This document shows, piece by piece, positions 1 to 6,693 of a DNA stretch of 16,340 nt. The translations under genes were made by a program, and so were the position numbers. The stretch lies in the NCBI GenBank assembly GCA_045652815.1, contig JAZOLH010000045.1, forward strand, positions 1 to 16,340, in the 5' to 3' direction. The notes beneath the pieces are model-generated. The model was not told the origin of the DNA, did no database searches, and saw nothing but the letters and a program-made list of their open reading frames with translations. How positions within the stretch are numbered: the first letter of the stretch is position 1; each line of letters opens with the position of its first letter. The DNA comes from UMGS755 sp045652815. GTDB taxonomy: Bacteria; Bacillota; Clostridia; UBA1381; UBA9506.

Positions 1-779
1 ATCAGTGCTTGGCGGCTACTGAAATTGAAGTAATTTACGGTATTTTAAACGGTACCACAAACTATATCTTAACCAAAATGGTAACAGAAGGCGCCGATTT
101 TGCAGGTGCACTTTCTGAAGCCCAGAGACTGGGTTATGCAGAACGCAACCCCGAAGCTGACGTTGAAGGTTACGATGCTTGCCGCAAGATTGCCATTTTA
201 GCATCCCTTGCTACCGGCAAATTCGTGAACTGGCGTGAGGTTAGAACCGAAGGTATCACCAAGATTACCAGAAGCGACGTTGCTTTTGCTGAAAAATTCG
301 GCGCTGTTGTGAAACTGATTGGTTTTGCAAAAGTTGACGAAGAAGGCAAGGTTTACGTTCGTGTTTGCCCCATGGTGATTCCCAGCAGCAATCAGCTTTC
401 TGATGTTAATGACGTGTTCAACGCGATTTTGGTTAAGGGCGACTCCATTGGCGACGTTATGTTCTACGGTCGCGGGGCAGGTAAATTGCCCACAGCCAGC
501 GCAGTTGTTGCCGATGTGATTGATGCGGCAAAACACATTCACGTTAACAAGTTCATCACCTGGAAGCAGAGCGAAACAGATATTATGGCTGATCCTGATG
601 CACAGGCAAGCCGCTTCTTTGTTCGTGCAAACAGTGCAGATGTTATGGTTGATTTTGCCGGTGCTGAAGATTTAGGCAGCGCTGATGGTGAATGGTTCTT
701 CGTAACAGAAGAAATGACCGAAGCGGATTTTGCAAAAGCTTTTGCTAATCGCGGCGGCTTTATCAGAGTTTTAGCATAA
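1..779 (+). CDS. hom: Homoserine dehydrogenase, 3' portion (5' end outside window)
   Basis: The enzyme reduces aspartate semialdehyde to homoserine with NAD(P)H, a cytoplasmic step towards threonine and methionine. The reading frame is open from base 3 without a convincing start, so the Rossmann NAD(P)-binding half lies to the left; a TTG at base 9 only looks like a start. Visible marks of the family are GILNGTTN (nt 39-62), then the homoserine dehydrogenase signature running from LGYAERNP to GYDACRK, whose final Lys (nt 186-188) is the probable catalytic lysine, and GRGAGKLPTASAV (nt 468-506). About 56 residues after this (from SRFFVRAN) replace the roughly 80-residue ACT domain usual in Firmicute Hom proteins; they look like a shortened or degenerate version. 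The gene is convergent with ftsZ and ends 12 bp before a strong terminator. The family call is secure; loss of feedback regulation would be inference. Confidence 0.93.
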   Translation, partial: QCLAATEIEVIYGILNGTTNYILTKMVTEGADFAGALSEAQRLGYAERNPEADVEGYDACRKIAILASLATGKFVNWREVRTEGITKITRSDVAFAEKFGAVVKLIGFAKVDEEGKVYVRVCPMVIPSSNQLSDVNDVFNAILVKGDSIGDVMFYGRGAGKLPTASAVVADVIDAAKHIHVNKFITWKQSETDIMADPDAQASRFFVRANSADVMVDFAGAEDLGSADGEWFFVTEEMTEADFAKAFANRGGFIRVLA

Positions 780-791
780 AAGAAAATACAT

Positions 792-824
792 AAAAAAGCT
801 ATGGCAGATGCCATAGCTTTTTTT
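792..824 (+). terminator. Intrinsic terminator of hom
   Basis: A perfect 14-bp inverted repeat, AAAAAAGCTATGGC (792-805) with loop AGAT and GCCATAGCTTTTTT (810-823), ends in a run of seven T. It begins 12 bp after the hom stop codon. Because A and T runs flank it on both sides, it could also stop transcription arriving from ftsZ. Confidence 0.92.
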
Positions 825-849
825 AATGCAAAAATAAAAATGAGTGGGG

Positions 850-947
850 CTGACCAGATTTAGATGCAGAACAAGCAAACTGAGCCCGCCAGGGGTACCC
901 GAAGCTGTACAAAGGTACAGCGAGAGGCGAAGTTTGTTTGTAGTCAG
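850..947. repeat. Foldable intergenic element of unknown identity
   Basis: Nested complementary segments span about 98 bases: CTGAC 850-854 with GTCAG 943-947; ACAAGCAAACT 871-881 with AGTTTGTTTGT 931-941 (11 pairs, one G-T); CGCC 887-890 with GGCG 926-929; and hairpin GCTGTAC 904-910, loop AAAG, GTACAGC 915-921. GGGTACCC at 893-900 is itself a palindrome. The element sits between the two facing terminators of hom and ftsZ, where neither gene should transcribe it, which favours a dispersed palindromic DNA repeat over a leader RNA. I do not recognise it as a known RNA family. Strand is undetermined. Confidence 0.55.
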
Positions 948-985
948 AGAAAAGAAAAGAGAATCGCACGGTTGTGCGATTCTCT
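948..985 (-). terminator. Intrinsic terminator of ftsZ and the dcw cluster
   Basis: A perfect 12-bp stem, AGAGAATCGCAC (958-969), loop GGTT, GTGCGATTCTCT (974-985), is followed on the minus strand by a T-rich tail TTTCTTTTCTCT. It lies 45 bp after the ftsZ stop. On the + strand the following bases are less T-rich until a T6 run at 992-997, so the minus orientation fits better. Confidence 0.82.
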
Positions 986-1030
986 ACATTGTTTTTTAAT
1001 GACGTTCTGCGCTAAATCCGGCAGCCCTTA

Positions 1031-2131
1031 TTAAAATTTTTCTTTCATCCAAACAGGGATATCAATGCCTGCCTTATCGGGAGCGATGGGATCATCGGTC
1101 TTGGGATAAGACTGAGCAGCACCACTAGCCTGACCGCCTGCAAATACAGGAGCGGTAAAGGGTTTAGAAGGCATACCTTCAAAACCGGTTGCGATAACAG
1201 TGATGATGATTTCATCCTGCAGGGATTCATCTAAAGCTGCACCAAAGATGATGTTTGCATTGGGATCAGCAGCTTCGGTAACCAGTTCTGCAGCGCTGTT
1301 GATTTCGAACAGACCCAGATCGCTACCACCTGTGATGTTAATTAAGATACCGCGAGCACCGTCGATAGAAGTTTCGAGCAGCGGGCTCTGGATTGCAGCA
1401 CGAACTGCATCTTCAGCACGTTTTTCACCGGTAGCACGACCAACACCCATGTGAGCCACGCCGGTGTTCTTCATGATTTTAACAACGTCAGCAAAGTCTA
1501 AGTTGATGTAACCGGGGCCGGAAATCAGGTCAGAAATACCCTGAACGCCCTGACGCAGAACATCGTCTGCCATTTTAAATGCATCAACTAAAGTTGTGTG
1601 AGCGTTGGAAATCTGCACCAGTCTGTCGTTGGGGATAGTAACCAGTGCATCAACTGCATCTTTGAGTTCTGCGATACCTTCTTCAGCACGAGCCATTCTC
1701 TGACGGCCTTCAAATGCGAAGGGTTTGGTTACGATACCAACGGTTAAGATACCCATTTCTTTAGCAATGGATGCTACCATGGGAGCTGCACCTGTACCGG
1801 TACCGCCACCCATACCGGCAGTTACGAATACCATATCGCTACCTGCCAGTGCCTGTGCAACTTCTTCGCGGCTTTCTTCTGCCGCTTTCTGACCAACTTC
1901 CGGGTCAGCGCCTGCGCCCAAACCCTTGGTCAGCTTTTCGCCAATCTGGATTTTTAAGGGAGCCTGAGACATCATCAGTGCACGTTTATCTGTGTTGACA
2001 GCAATAAAGTCTACATTTTTGAGACCGTAATCAATCATTCTGTTTACCGCATTGTTGCCACCGCCACCTACACCGATGACCTTGATTGTTTCTACTCGGG
2101 TGCTTGTTAAGCCGTTATCGAATTCAATCAC
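1031..2131 (-). CDS. ftsZ: Cell division protein FtsZ
   Basis: Tubulin-like GTPase that assembles the cytoplasmic Z ring and recruits the divisome. With the chosen GTG start at 2131 the protein has 366 residues and begins MIEFDNGLTS. It shows the N-terminal nucleotide-binding loop GVGGGGNNAVN (20-30), the tubulin signature GGGTGTG (108-114), and the T7 synergy loop NLDFAD (210-215) with Asp 212 and Asp 215 for GTP hydrolysis. A linker of about 38 residues leads to a C-terminal peptide DIPVWMKEKF. The open frame extends upstream to an ATG at 2179, but that start has no ribosome binding site, while the GTG has AGAGGAGG 8 bases ahead. ftsA, often placed just before ftsZ, is absent. A separate promoter (2221-2250) is likely, in addition to possible read-through from sbp. 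Confidence 0.97.
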   Translation of the reverse strand: MIEFDNGLTSTRVETIKVIGVGGGGNNAVNRMIDYGLKNVDFIAVNTDKRALMMSQAPLKIQIGEKLTKGLGAGADPEVGQKAAEESREEVAQALAGSDMVFVTAGMGGGTGTGAAPMVASIAKEMGILTVGIVTKPFAFEGRQRMARAEEGIAELKDAVDALVTIPNDRLVQISNAHTTLVDAFKMADDVLRQGVQGISDLISGPGYINLDFADVVKIMKNTGVAHMGVGRATGEKRAEDAVRAAIQSPLLETSIDGARGILINITGGSDLGLFEINSAAELVTEAADPNANIIFGAALDESLQDEIIITVIATGFEGMPSKPFTAPVFAGGQASGAAQSYPKTDDPIAPDKAGIDIPVWMKEKF

Positions 2132-2147
2132 CTTTTGTTCCTCCTCT
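2132..2147 (-). promoter_or_regulatory. Ribosome binding site that fixes the ftsZ start
   Basis: On the minus strand AGAGGAGG (2147-2140) is followed by the spacer AACAAAAG and the GTG codon at 2131-2129. This is near-ideal Shine-Dalgarno complementarity and spacing, and it gives a FtsZ N-terminus of the usual form (M-I-E-F-D). The ATGs at 2179 and 2170 lack any such site. Confidence 0.85.
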
Positions 2148-2220
2148 TTCGTACGGAATGTACTTCTCATTTCGTACATGTATTGAAATAAAATTTAATA
2201 AACATAATACTTCATTAACC

Positions 2221-2250
2221 ATTATAACATATTACAATACGATTACACAA
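2221..2250 (-). promoter_or_regulatory. Probable sigma-A promoter of ftsZ
   Basis: On the minus strand a consensus -10 TATAAT (2226-2221), preceded by the extended -10 dinucleotide TG (TGTTATAAT), lies 18 bp from a weak -35 TTGTGT (2250-2245). It starts 11 bp after the sbp stop codon and would give a leader of about 80 bases before the ftsZ GTG. No terminator separates sbp from it, so it probably adds to operon transcription. Confidence 0.7.
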
Positions 2251-2260
2251 GTATTATTTT

Positions 2261-2620
2261 TCAATTACCAAACTTTTTTTTGATTTTTGTGCCAATTTCA
2301 GCAAAATAATGTCTTCTCATTGTGGAAAAGTTTGAAAAAAGTCGACTTCCGAAGACGATTAATGCCACTAAATATAAGTCAACATCCAATTTTTTGCCAA
2401 TAAATGTCAAAAGTGCGGCGAGGAGTGTGTTGCTGATAAAGCCACTGATAAATGTATTTAAGGCAAAACTTTTTCTTGTTGCGGCGGACAGAGCACCAAA
2501 TACCGAGTCTAAAATCGCCAGAATGATGATGGCGATATAAGGAGAATACGCCGAGGGAATGTTATAGGGAAACAAAAGTCCCACGCTGATGCCGATTAAA
2601 ATGCTAACAATAATAATCAT
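2261..2620 (-). CDS. sbp: Small basic membrane protein Sbp (DUF1290)
   Basis: A 119-residue, strongly hydrophobic protein matching the DUF1290 family found between divIB and ftsA/ftsZ in many Firmicutes; its biochemical role is unknown. It shows about four membrane segments (roughly residues 1-20, 25-46, 58-76 and 80-97), the conserved stretch AILDSVFGALSA (36-47), FISGFISNTLLAALL (58-72) and DVDLYLVALIVFG (79-91), then a basic tail with RRH and KIKKK. It starts only 2 bp after the DUF881 stop, with GGAG eight bases before the ATG, so translation of the two is probably coupled. The position suggests a division-linked function, which is inference. Family assignment is firm from the conserved segments and context. 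Confidence 0.9.
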   Translation of the reverse strand: MIIIVSILIGISVGLLFPYNIPSAYSPYIAIIILAILDSVFGALSAATRKSFALNTFISGFISNTLLAALLTFIGKKLDVDLYLVALIVFGSRLFSNFSTMRRHYFAEIGTKIKKKFGN

Positions 2621-2622
2621 CC

Positions 2623-3363
2623 TCAGTTCTCCTTTCCGGCGCCCACAGCGGTTGCGCTCTGGAAGTTAACGGTGCCGCTATATTTGGGGATTGTGATTTT
2701 TTTATACTGATTGATGGAAATGGTGAAGCCCCAAACCTTCATATTATCAATGACGCCACCGTTTAAGTTCATGGCGGCTGCCAGTTGATCGGGCTTGCCG
2801 ATGGCCTTAATCACATAGGGCGGTGCCATTTTGGTGTCGTTGACTAAAATCGTGGGGCCGACACAGCGTACAGCACTGGTGCTGATAATGCGGCTATCGT
2901 TCACGCAAATGGCTTCGGCACCTGCGGCGCAAAGCTCGTTGATAACGCGGCGGATGTCTTCATCGTGAATCAGTGTTTCCGATGAGGTCAGGTTGCCGCC
3001 TGCTTTACGGTTATCGATATCGTTTAACGTGATGGTGATACCCGGACCTTCCACATCCACAAAGCCTGCCATAATTTCAGCGCGGCGCAGTTGACTGGTC
3101 AGGAATTTGGAATAGTCACCATCCATCTCGGAATCGCTCAGGAACTGGTCGAAGTCATTTTTATAGGCCTCTAACTGCTTGGTTAAGTCTTCGTTTTGTT
3201 CCCGCTCTTTCTTCAGTTCACCCAGAAGCTCATCCACACGGAGATTTTGTTGTTTGTTCTGTTGATTGTTCATGGTAACGCTTTTGAACTGAATCGTAAT
3301 TAAAAAAGTTACAATCAGAATCGCGATACCCATCACAAACTGTACCTTATGGTTTTTAAACAT
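2623..3363 (-). CDS. DUF881 (YlxW/YlxX-type) protein
   Basis: A 246-residue membrane-anchored protein of the DUF881 family, of unknown biochemical function, regularly found beside divIB and sbp in Firmicutes. One N-terminal membrane segment (about residues 8-25) is followed by a Gln/Lys/Glu-rich predicted coiled coil (about 33-75), then the globular DUF881 region. Recognisable family segments are VEGPGITITLND (104-115), HDEDIRRVINELCAAGAEAI and the later GPTILVND and PPYVIKAIG. The topology suggests that the large domain lies outside the cell. Bacillus subtilis carries two adjacent DUF881 genes; only one is present here. A GGGTGA-type ribosome binding site precedes the ATG, 16 bp after the ftsQ stop. 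Confidence 0.88.
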   Translation of the reverse strand: MFKNHKVQFVMGIAILIVTFLITIQFKSVTMNNQQNKQQNLRVDELLGELKKEREQNEDLTKQLEAYKNDFDQFLSDSEMDGDYSKFLTSQLRRAEIMAGFVDVEGPGITITLNDIDNRKAGGNLTSSETLIHDEDIRRVINELCAAGAEAICVNDSRIISTSAVRCVGPTILVNDTKMAPPYVIKAIGKPDQLAAAMNLNGGVIDNMKVWGFTISINQYKKITIPKYSGTVNFQSATAVGAGKEN

Positions 3364-3379
3364 GGCTCATCACCCTTTG

Positions 3380-4225
3380 TTATTCTGATTCGCCCTCAGG
3401 CGCATTTTCTTCTGTCTCTTGGTTTTCTCCCTCTGCCGACTCCTCGGTTTCTTCGGGGACGGGTTCGGGATCAATGGTGCCATACACGGTGCGGCTGGGG
3501 TTTGTCAGGTCGATATAACTGTCTTCTGCACGGTTAACCTGAGGCAAAACGTTAGCCAGCATAGAGGCTTTATATTCCATATCTTCCACTTTGCCGAAGA
3601 TAACTTTAACGCCTTCGTTTGTGTAAAAATGAATGTCGGCAGGGTTATCAAAGTGGGCAGAACGCATTTCTGTGAGCAGGTCTTTTTCCTGCAGGATGGA
3701 CAGGACATTCATAATAATCTCATAGGTGGCTTCGTCCTGCACCTGAATTTTTTTGCAGATTTCGGCGTTGTTGGTTTTGACACCTGTGATTTTTAGCAGC
3801 TGAAGACCGTCTGCGATTTCAAAATGTGCCATTACTTTACCGTTTATATCGGTAGCCGCATAACCGCGCATATAGGGGAAGAGGAGAGCTGCGTGAGTTT
3901 CCTTAATCTCCAGTTTAATTTTCGGCGGCAGGCCACGACGGATGGTAACGGATTCAATTTCGGGATACTGCAAAAGCGCCTTCTCGATTTTCTTTTTATT
4001 GACTTTAAACATATTGATTTTTTCGGGAATGGCAGCTGTTTGAATGATTTTTTCAGTGGAAACCTGTTCGTTGCCCGTGACTTCAACGGTTTTGATGTTG
4101 AAAATAGGCGTGAACACACAAACGCCGAGACCAATCAGCGCGATAATCAAAAAAAGAATTAAGCGCAAACGGAGCAGGGCGAGTTTTTTCTTTCTAAGTT
4201 GTTTTCGGGTTACGGGTGTTGTCAT
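3380..4225 (-). CDS. ftsQ: Cell division protein FtsQ/DivIB
   Basis: Bitopic divisome protein that links FtsL-type proteins to the septal synthase. The 281-residue product has a basic cytoplasmic N-terminus rich in Arg and Lys, one membrane segment (about 20-39), a POTRA domain starting at FNIKTVEVTGN (about 42-112, including YPEIESVTIRRGLPP), a beta domain to about 250, and then an acidic tail (about 252-281) with many Glu residues and no predicted structure. The frame opens at a TTG at 4234, but the ATG at 4225 is preferred: it has AAAGG ten bases ahead, overlapping the murA stop region. It follows murA by 15 bp. The Glu-rich tail is longer than needed for the family; its role is unknown. 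Identity rests on POTRA-like sequence, topology and position. Confidence 0.9.
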   Translation of the reverse strand: MTTPVTRKQLRKKKLALLRLRLILFLIIALIGLGVCVFTPIFNIKTVEVTGNEQVSTEKIIQTAAIPEKINMFKVNKKKIEKALLQYPEIESVTIRRGLPPKIKLEIKETHAALLFPYMRGYAATDINGKVMAHFEIADGLQLLKITGVKTNNAEICKKIQVQDEATYEIIMNVLSILQEKDLLTEMRSAHFDNPADIHFYTNEGVKVIFGKVEDMEYKASMLANVLPQVNRAEDSYIDLTNPSRTVYGTIDPEPVPEETEESAEGENQETEENAPEGESE

Positions 4226-4240
4226 ACGTAACAAACCTTT

Positions 4241-5494
4241 CTAATCTCGTTCTATCTGAGCACCCAGGTGACGGAGATTTGTCACCAGGCTATCATATCC
4301 TCTGTCGATATACTGCACATTATCAATTTCTGTTGTGCCTTTTGCGGCAAGTCCTGCAATGACCATAGCGGCACCGCCGCGGAGATCTGTGGCGGATACA
4401 TTGGCGCCGTGGAGGGCGGGAACGCCGATGATTCGTGCCTGATTATCCGTCACGCAGATGGAAGCGCCCATGGTGTTTAGGGCATCAGCCGGCTTAAAGC
4501 GGCTTTCGAAAATGGTTTCCCTGATGTGACTTTCGCCATCGGCAACTGTCAGAAGTGCTAAAAACAGCGACTGGGCATCGGTGGGGAAGCCGGGATAGGG
4601 TGCGGTGATGATTGTATCGGGTGCGGTCAGACGGGCTGGGGCTGATAAGTGCACCCTGTTATCTTGCGCTTCGATATGGCAACCGCACTGGGCTAAAACG
4701 GAGAGCCCTGTTTCGATATGTTCGGGAATAACGTTGGAAAGGGTGATGCTTCCGCCTGTTGCCGCCGTGCAGCAAAGATAAGTTAAAGCGGCAATGCGGT
4801 CGGGCATAACGCTGTAATCAGCGGCGTGCAGACCTTTGACGCCGGTGATGGTGATTTTGGATGTGCCTGCACCTTCTACACACGCACCCATAGCATTTAA
4901 AAAGTTTGCCAGGTCCACGATTTCAGGCTCTTTGGCCGCATTTTCAATGACGGTTATGCCCGGAATCAGACAGGATGAGAGCATAATGTTCTCTGTGGCA
5001 CCCACGCTGGGAAAGGACAGGGGCAGGGTGGTGTTTTTTAATTTTCTGGCACGGACGAGCAGGTAGCCATCTTTTTCACGGATGGAAAAACCTAATGCTT
5101 GCATAGCCTTGATATGTAAATCAATAGGTCGGGGGCCTAGTTCGCAACCACCCGGTGCAGAAATTTTTGCTTTATGTTTTCTGGCGGCAACAGCACCCAT
5201 AAATATGATGGAAGAGCGCAGTTGCTGCATCAGTGAGGCGTTGATGTGATTTTTCAGCCTGCCTCGTGCATCCACAGTGAGCGTGGAGCCTTGTCTTGTA
5301 ACGCGGACACCAAGTTGCCGCAGGATCTCAATGGTGACTTTAACATCCCGCAGGTCAGGACAGTTGTGAATCACATTCACCCCGTCTTCGCACAAGACTG
5401 TTGCGGCCAAAATGGGAAGGACAGCGTTTTTGGCTCCGTGAACTGCGAGCGTTCCCGATAAGGCGGTTCCGCCTTGAATAATCAGTTTGCTCAT
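4241..5494 (-). CDS. murA: UDP-N-acetylglucosamine 1-carboxyvinyltransferase MurA
   Basis: Cytoplasmic enzyme that transfers enolpyruvate from PEP to UDP-GlcNAc, the first committed peptidoglycan step and the fosfomycin target. At 417 residues it has normal length. Key residues are present: Lys22-Asn23 in HGAKNAVLP, the catalytic Cys117 in PGGCELGPRPID, Asp306 in YPGFPTDAQ, Arg372 in TDLRGG and Arg398 in IDRGYDS. The Cys means fosfomycin sensitivity is expected at this residue (inference). PDRIAALT replaces the more common PDRIEAGT. The ATG has an excellent AGGAGGTG site seven bases upstream, but that site is exactly complementary to a segment near the murG stop (see 5502-5573). In Bacillus murB is found near this position; here a murA occupies it, and many Firmicutes have a second murA elsewhere, which cannot be seen here. 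Confidence 0.97.
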   Translation of the reverse strand: MSKLIIQGGTALSGTLAVHGAKNAVLPILAATVLCEDGVNVIHNCPDLRDVKVTIEILRQLGVRVTRQGSTLTVDARGRLKNHINASLMQQLRSSIIFMGAVAARKHKAKISAPGGCELGPRPIDLHIKAMQALGFSIREKDGYLLVRARKLKNTTLPLSFPSVGATENIMLSSCLIPGITVIENAAKEPEIVDLANFLNAMGACVEGAGTSKITITGVKGLHAADYSVMPDRIAALTYLCCTAATGGSITLSNVIPEHIETGLSVLAQCGCHIEAQDNRVHLSAPARLTAPDTIITAPYPGFPTDAQSLFLALLTVADGESHIRETIFESRFKPADALNTMGASICVTDNQARIIGVPALHGANVSATDLRGGAAMVIAGLAAKGTTEIDNVQYIDRGYDSLVTNLRHLGAQIERD

Positions 5495-5501
5495 AGATTG
5501 A

Positions 5502-5573
5502 CACCTCCTGATATTGTCGCAAGGGCTACCTTGCCAAGAAAAAAGAATGACAATATCATCCTATGCGGAGGTG
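5502..5573 (-). promoter_or_regulatory. Nested inverted repeat covering the murA ribosome binding site
   Basis: In the 91-bp murG-murA gap three inverted repeats are nested: CACCTCC 5502-5508 with GGAGGTG 5567-5573; GATATTGTC 5510-5518 with GACAATATC 5549-5557; GCAAGG 5519-5524 with CCTTGC 5529-5534 (loop GCTA). In the minus-strand mRNA the outer pair joins the murA Shine-Dalgarno (GGAGGTG) to an upstream CACCTCC, 22 pairs in all across the three helices. A competing short hairpin is also possible: GGATGA (5561-5556), loop TATTG, TCATTC (5550-5545), followed directly by T6 (5544-5539), which resembles a weak terminator. The pairings are seen in the sequence; a regulatory role for murA and the genes after it is inference. 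Confidence 0.7.
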
Positions 5574-5585
5574 AAATTTTTGCTA

Positions 5586-6680
5586 CTATTTAGATTGTAT
5601 CAGAGAAAGAGCGGCGTCGGCGATGCGCTCGGTACCGTCTTTGATGCCGAAGGATTTCGCGTTTTCGCTCATTTTAGCGGCTGTTTCCGGGTTGGAGACG
5701 ATGGAGGTAACAGCGTTATAGAGACTATCGGCTGTTAAATCTTTTTCCGCTACCACGATGGCACAACCTGCTTTTTCTAAACTTTTAGCGTTGTAGGTTT
5801 GGTGGTCGTGTGCCACATTGGGTGAGGGGACTAAAACAGCGGGTTTGCCCAGCACCGACAGTTCGCTGACGGTTAAGGCACCGGCGCGACCAATCACAAC
5901 ATCGGCGGCGGCCATCACTTCATCCATATTATCGATATAGGGGACAACACGGATAGAATCATCCGTTTGTTTGATTTCGTTTGAAACAGCGTCAAAATAA
6001 CGCTGGCCTGTGCCCAACATAAACTGGAATGCACCGATATCGCTACGATTTAAAAGACCAATCATAGCGTTATTTAAAGCCTGCGCACCTAAACTGCCGC
6101 CGAATGCCACGATAAAGGGGCGACTATCGAGACCTAATTTTTTGCGGGCTTCTGCTTTATCAATGGTGAGCATTTCGCCGCGGATGGGGTTACCTGTCAG
6201 CACACATTTGTGGGTAAGACCGGGTTTTAAATAATCTGTTGTTTCAGGGAAACTGATGCAGATTTTATCTGCACCTTTAGCGGTTAATTTAACGGTGACA
6301 CCGGGGATCACGTTTTGCTCGTGAATCACGGTGGGGATTTTCAAACTGTAAGCGGCAAAAAGTACAGGTGCGCAAACATAACCACCTGTACCGATGACAA
6401 CATCGGGCTTCCATTCCTTCAAAATTTTCTTGGCGTGACCGATGGCAACAATAAACTGTTTTAAAACAGAGAGATTTTCTAAGGTTAAACTGCGGCGCAG
6501 TCCGGATACCTTAATATAACGGATGGGGTAGCCGGCTTTGGGGACAAGTTTGCTCTCTAATCCCTTTTCGGTGCCGATAAACAAAATCTCGGCGCCATGG
6601 GTTTGGGATAAATAGCCAGCCGCCGCTAAGGCAGGGTTAATATGACCGGCGGTGCCGCCGCCTGATAACAGAACTTTCAT
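5586..6680 (-). CDS. murG: Lipid II synthase MurG (GlcNAc transferase)
   Basis: Peripheral membrane GT28 glycosyltransferase that adds GlcNAc from UDP-GlcNAc to lipid I, making lipid II on the inner face of the membrane. The 364-residue product starts MKVLLSGGGTAGH. Motifs in order are GGGTAGH (7-13, acceptor and diphosphate loop), HEQN (120-123), FGGSLGAQ (193-200) and GRAGALTVSE (264-273), then PNVAHDHQ. The frame extends upstream into ftsW to 6716, but the ATG at 6680 is chosen because AGGAGG lies seven bases ahead and the protein then begins like other MurG proteins. It starts 13 bp after ftsW ends. The gene is followed by the structured gap before murA. Confidence 0.97.
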   Translation of the reverse strand: MKVLLSGGGTAGHINPALAAAGYLSQTHGAEILFIGTEKGLESKLVPKAGYPIRYIKVSGLRRSLTLENLSVLKQFIVAIGHAKKILKEWKPDVVIGTGGYVCAPVLFAAYSLKIPTVIHEQNVIPGVTVKLTAKGADKICISFPETTDYLKPGLTHKCVLTGNPIRGEMLTIDKAEARKKLGLDSRPFIVAFGGSLGAQALNNAMIGLLNRSDIGAFQFMLGTGQRYFDAVSNEIKQTDDSIRVVPYIDNMDEVMAAADVVIGRAGALTVSELSVLGKPAVLVPSPNVAHDHQTYNAKSLEKAGCAIVVAEKDLTADSLYNAVTSIVSNPETAAKMSENAKSFGIKDGTERIADAALSLIQSK

Positions 6681-6693
6681 ACTACGTCCTCCT

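Noticed and set aside
893..900. GGGTACCC palindrome as a regulator site
   Set aside because: Too short to mean anything alone; treated as part of the larger foldable element.
4226..4234. TTG start for FtsQ three codons upstream
   Set aside because: The ATG at 4225 has a usable AAAGG site and is a better start codon; the TTG leaves too little space for a ribosome binding site.
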